A stretch of 8,675 nt of DNA from an uncultured Lachnospiraceae bacterium (GTDB lineage: Bacteria > Bacillota > Clostridia > Lachnospirales > Lachnospiraceae). Below the pieces are notes generated by a model, which was not told where the DNA came from, ran no database searches, and was given only the letters and a program-made list of their open reading frames with translations. This document shows, in pieces, positions 6,524 through 8,675 of this stretch. Location: NCBI GenBank assembly GCA_902782655.1, contig CACZNY010000190.1:1-8675 (forward strand). Direction: 5' to 3'. Numbering within the stretch: the stretch's first letter is position 1; every line of letters begins with the position of its first letter. The position numbers and the translations under genes were made by a program.

Positions 6524-7144
6524 TCAATCCTTATCCTTTTTATCCTTATCTTCGCTGTCTGAATCAGGTCTTTTTTCTATTATCTTATCCACTATACCGT
6601 ATTCCAGCGCCTCTTTTGCGCTAAGCCAGTTATCCCTTTCGGTATCCTCAGCCACCTTTTCCACCGGTTGTCCTGTATTCTCAGCAAGGATCTCGTTGAG
6701 CTTCTTTTTTGTCCTCAGGATATGCTCAGCTGCGATCTGTATCTCGGTCGCCTGCCCCTGCGTCCCTCCGGAAGGCTGATGTATCATCACTTCCGCATTC
6801 GGAAGTATCATCCTCTTGCCCCTGGCTCCCCCCGCGAGCAGAAAAGCACCCATAGAAGCCGCCATTCCTATACAGATGGTCGACACGTCACATTTGACGT
6901 ACTGCATGGTATCATATATGGCCATGCCATCGGTGACCGATCCCCCGGGAGAATCAATATAGAAATGAATATCCTTTTCCGGATCCTCCGCCTCAAGGAA
7001 GAGGATCTGCGCTACCACAAGCCCTGCCGTATGAGAGTTTACCTCATCTCCCAGAAAAATGATCCTTTCCTTCAGCAGTCTTGAATATATATCATATGCT
7101 CTCTCGCCACGATTAGTGGTCTCTATCACGGTAGGTACAAGCAT
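6524..7144 (-). CDS. clpP: ATP-dependent Clp protease proteolytic subunit ClpP
   Basis: This is the serine peptidase that forms the double-heptamer chamber and degrades proteins unfolded by ClpX or ClpC. The catalytic triad is Ser97 (in GMAASMG), His122 (in MIHQPSG) and Asp171 (in ERDNW). The substrate and oxyanion region SPGGSV is at 65-70. The N-terminus MLVPTVIE is standard and matures by self-cleavage in many species. At 206 residues it is slightly longer than usual because of a charged tail (about 192-206) rich in Asp and Lys. A strong AAAGGAGGT (7151-7159) sits 6 nt before the ATG. It lies between tig and clpX; no separate promoter is evident in the 38-bp gap after tig. No CtsR heptad repeats or CIRCE element are visible. 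Confidence 0.98.
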   Translation of the reverse strand: MLVPTVIETTNRGERAYDIYSRLLKERIIFLGDEVNSHTAGLVVAQILFLEAEDPEKDIHFYIDSPGGSVTDGMAIYDTMQYVKCDVSTICIGMAASMGAFLLAGGARGKRMILPNAEVMIHQPSGGTQGQATEIQIAAEHILRTKKKLNEILAENTGQPVEKVAEDTERDNWLSAKEALEYGIVDKIIEKRPDSDSEDKDKKDKD

Positions 7145-7182
7145 ATCCCAACCTCCTTTGCGATAATGGTCCTACTTAAGCT

Positions 7183-8544
7183 TCAGCTTTTTTTGCGCTT
7201 CGGTATCTTCTTTTCGATCAGATCATCTCCGTCGTCAGCCTTTACAGTTCTCTTGCTCTCATCCTCTTTTGAGTTTTCTATGATGAGATCCACCGCCTTT
7301 TTCACCCTGAGATCGGTGGATATGGACTTTCTCTCGTTGTCGGTAATCAGAGACTTCATACTGTCAAGCGGCATTCCGTAATTGTCCGCCATCTCCTGAA
7401 TCTCTTTTTCGATCTCCTCATCCGAAACTTCAATACTCTCTGCGTCGGCTACTGCCTCAAGCACCAGACGGCTCTCTATATTAAGCTTTGCCTGTTCCTT
7501 CATATCGTCTCTGAGCTTATCTATAGTCATGCCGGTATACTGCATATACTGTTTGAGGCCCAATCCCTGCTGTCTCATTCTGTTGTCATAGTTCTGAATA
7601 AGCTGATCTGCCTCTGTGTCTATCATGGGCTGAGGGATCTCCATCTTGGAATCCTCTACCAGCGCCTTTACTGCCTCGTCCTCTTTTCTTGTCCTGGCTG
7701 CAGCCCTTTTTCTGTCCTCCAGAGTCTGCTTTATATCAGCCTTGTATTCATCTACAGTATCAAACTCTGATACATCGGATACAAAATCATCATCCAGCTC
7801 CGGCACCTGCTTCTCCGTTATGCCATTAAGCTTTACCTCAAATACCGCTGCCTTTCCGGCAAGGCTTTTCTCGTGATACTCCTCGGGAAAACTGACATTT
7901 ACATCGAACTCATCACCTATGCTGTGGCCTTCGATCTGCTCCTCAAAATTATCGATGAAGCTTTTCGAACCAAGCTCCAGCCTGTGGCCTTCCGCCGTTC
8001 CTCCGTCAAACTTCTCGCCATCGACACTTCCCGAGTAATCAATAAGGACGGTATCTCCGTTTTTGGCAGGCCTGTCCGTCACATCAACACGCCGCGCATT
8101 CTTTTCAAGCTCCCTGTCGATCTCTTCTGCGACCTCCTCATCTGTCACTGAAATATCAACAGGCTCCACCTTTATTCCCTTATATTTTCCAAGCTCAACG
8201 GGAGGCTTCAGAGCCACCTCCGCAGTGTATATGAACGGCTTGTTCTTCTCTATCTGAACTACTGAGATCTCCGGTCTGGAAACTATATCCTCACCGGACT
8301 CAGTGACAGCATCGGGATATGACTCATTGATCATCTTCTCCGCAGCTTCATCATAAAAGACCTCAGGACCATACATTTTCTCTATGACCGGTCTGGGCAC
8401 CTTGCCTTTACGGAATCCGGGAATAGCTATCCTCCCTCTCTGGCTAAGATATGCCTTCTGAACAGCTTTCTCCAGTTCCTCCGCCGGAAGCTCTATGGTA
8501 AGCTTCGCCATGCTGTGTTCTAACTTTTCGACCTGTACGCTCAT
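7183..8544 (-). CDS. tig: Trigger factor, ribosome-bound chaperone and peptidyl-prolyl isomerase
   Basis: This protein binds the ribosome at the peptide exit, shields nascent chains and isomerises prolyl bonds. The ribosome-binding domain (1 to about 115) carries the signature GFRKGKVP (43-50). The FKBP-type isomerase domain spans about 160-245 (DTVLIDYSGSVDG, FDGG, LGSKSFIDNFEEQ, KAAVFEVKL). The helical C-terminal chaperone arms fill about 246-425. At 453 residues it is some 20 longer than typical, due to a polar basic tail ending in KRKKS. The start at 8544 gives the standard MSVQVEKLE opening; AAGGA lies about 13 nt upstream, a long spacing. It is the first gene of the operon with clpP and clpX. 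Confidence 0.97.
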   Translation of the reverse strand: MSVQVEKLEHSMAKLTIELPAEELEKAVQKAYLSQRGRIAIPGFRKGKVPRPVIEKMYGPEVFYDEAAEKMINESYPDAVTESGEDIVSRPEISVVQIEKNKPFIYTAEVALKPPVELGKYKGIKVEPVDISVTDEEVAEEIDRELEKNARRVDVTDRPAKNGDTVLIDYSGSVDGEKFDGGTAEGHRLELGSKSFIDNFEEQIEGHSIGDEFDVNVSFPEEYHEKSLAGKAAVFEVKLNGITEKQVPELDDDFVSDVSEFDTVDEYKADIKQTLEDRKRAAARTRKEDEAVKALVEDSKMEIPQPMIDTEADQLIQNYDNRMRQQGLGLKQYMQYTGMTIDKLRDDMKEQAKLNIESRLVLEAVADAESIEVSDEEIEKEIQEMADNYGMPLDSMKSLITDNERKSISTDLRVKKAVDLIIENSKEDESKRTVKADDGDDLIEKKIPKRKKS

Positions 8545-8610
8545 TACCGTTAATAATTCCTTTCAAGTTGTGTATCAAAAACCTCTTTATTTCTGACAGT
8601 ACGATTTGTT

Positions 8611-8639
8611 ATTGTAACACATCCCGTGTTACCTTTCAA
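8611..8639 (-). promoter_or_regulatory. Sigma-A-type promoter of the tig-clpP-clpX operon
   Basis: On the minus strand TTGAAA (8639-8634) and TACAAT (8616-8611) are 17 nt apart, with a TGn extension directly before the -10. Transcription would start near 8604, giving a leader of about 60 nt before tig. The remaining bases up to 8675 show no recognisable gene. Confidence 0.75.
8614..8632. promoter_or_regulatory. Operator-like inverted repeat in the tig promoter
   Basis: GTAACAC-N5-GTGTTAC is a perfect 7-bp inverted repeat filling the spacer and overlapping half of the -10 hexamer. The placement is that of a repressor site. It does not match the CtsR heptad repeat, the CIRCE element bound by HrcA, or the Rex site, so the regulator is unknown. 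Confidence 0.5.
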
Positions 8640-8675
8640 TTGTTTGTTCCGCTGCTTTTCGGACAGATCACCTCA

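Noticed and set aside
8640..8675. Tail of an upstream minus-strand gene ending EVICPKSSGTNN
   Set aside because: A short open stretch ending in TGA exists in one frame, but 12 codons at the edge cannot support a gene.

Overview
The window looks like chromosomal DNA of a Clostridia-class Firmicute, most likely Lachnospiraceae-like. The evidence is the tig-clpP-clpX-ysxC block, purine-rich Shine-Dalgarno sites (AGGAGG types), sigma-A-type promoters, moderate GC, and the flavour of the ClpX, trigger factor and SDR proteins. The genus cannot be fixed from the sequence alone.

Right part (about 8640 down to 4610, all on the minus strand): a clear promoter reads into tig (trigger factor), clpP, clpX and ysxC/engB. 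This is the core protein quality-control and ribosome-assembly block of Firmicutes. A 7-bp perfect inverted repeat sits between the -35 and -10 boxes of the tig promoter. A stem-loop followed by TTTT lies across the clpX stop codon and may attenuate read-through into ysxC. The lon gene often found between clpX and ysxC in Firmicutes is not here.

Middle (4623 down to 2517, minus strand): two G3E/CobW-family GTPases follow ysxC with a 14-nt overlap and a 7-nt gap, so they are probably co-transcribed and translationally coupled. The first has the full GTPase motifs, the CxCC metal site and about 40 histidines in a 70-residue loop, built partly from a nearly exact 57-bp tandem duplication. The second keeps the Walker A motif but has lost CxCC, and carries a C-terminal domain resembling the DUF1980/TIGR03943 (YcgQ-like) family. 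Together they suggest a small metal-allocation module, probably zinc or nickel, attached to the clp/ysxC operon. This is the most unusual content of the window.

Left part: a plus-strand short-chain dehydrogenase (1809-2492), resembling the YmfI/FabG group, converges on the GTPase pair. The expected catalytic Asn is Asp. A 405-bp divergent intergenic region separates it from a minus-strand secreted cell-wall hydrolase (signal peptide, two SH3b domains, NlpC/P60 domain) that is cut off by the left window edge. That gene has a near-consensus promoter with a perfect DnaA box in its spacer, and a leader of about 200 nt. The leader is closed by a 7-bp long-range stem and has competing GC-rich hairpins, so it may be a riboswitch-like or other structured regulatory RNA.
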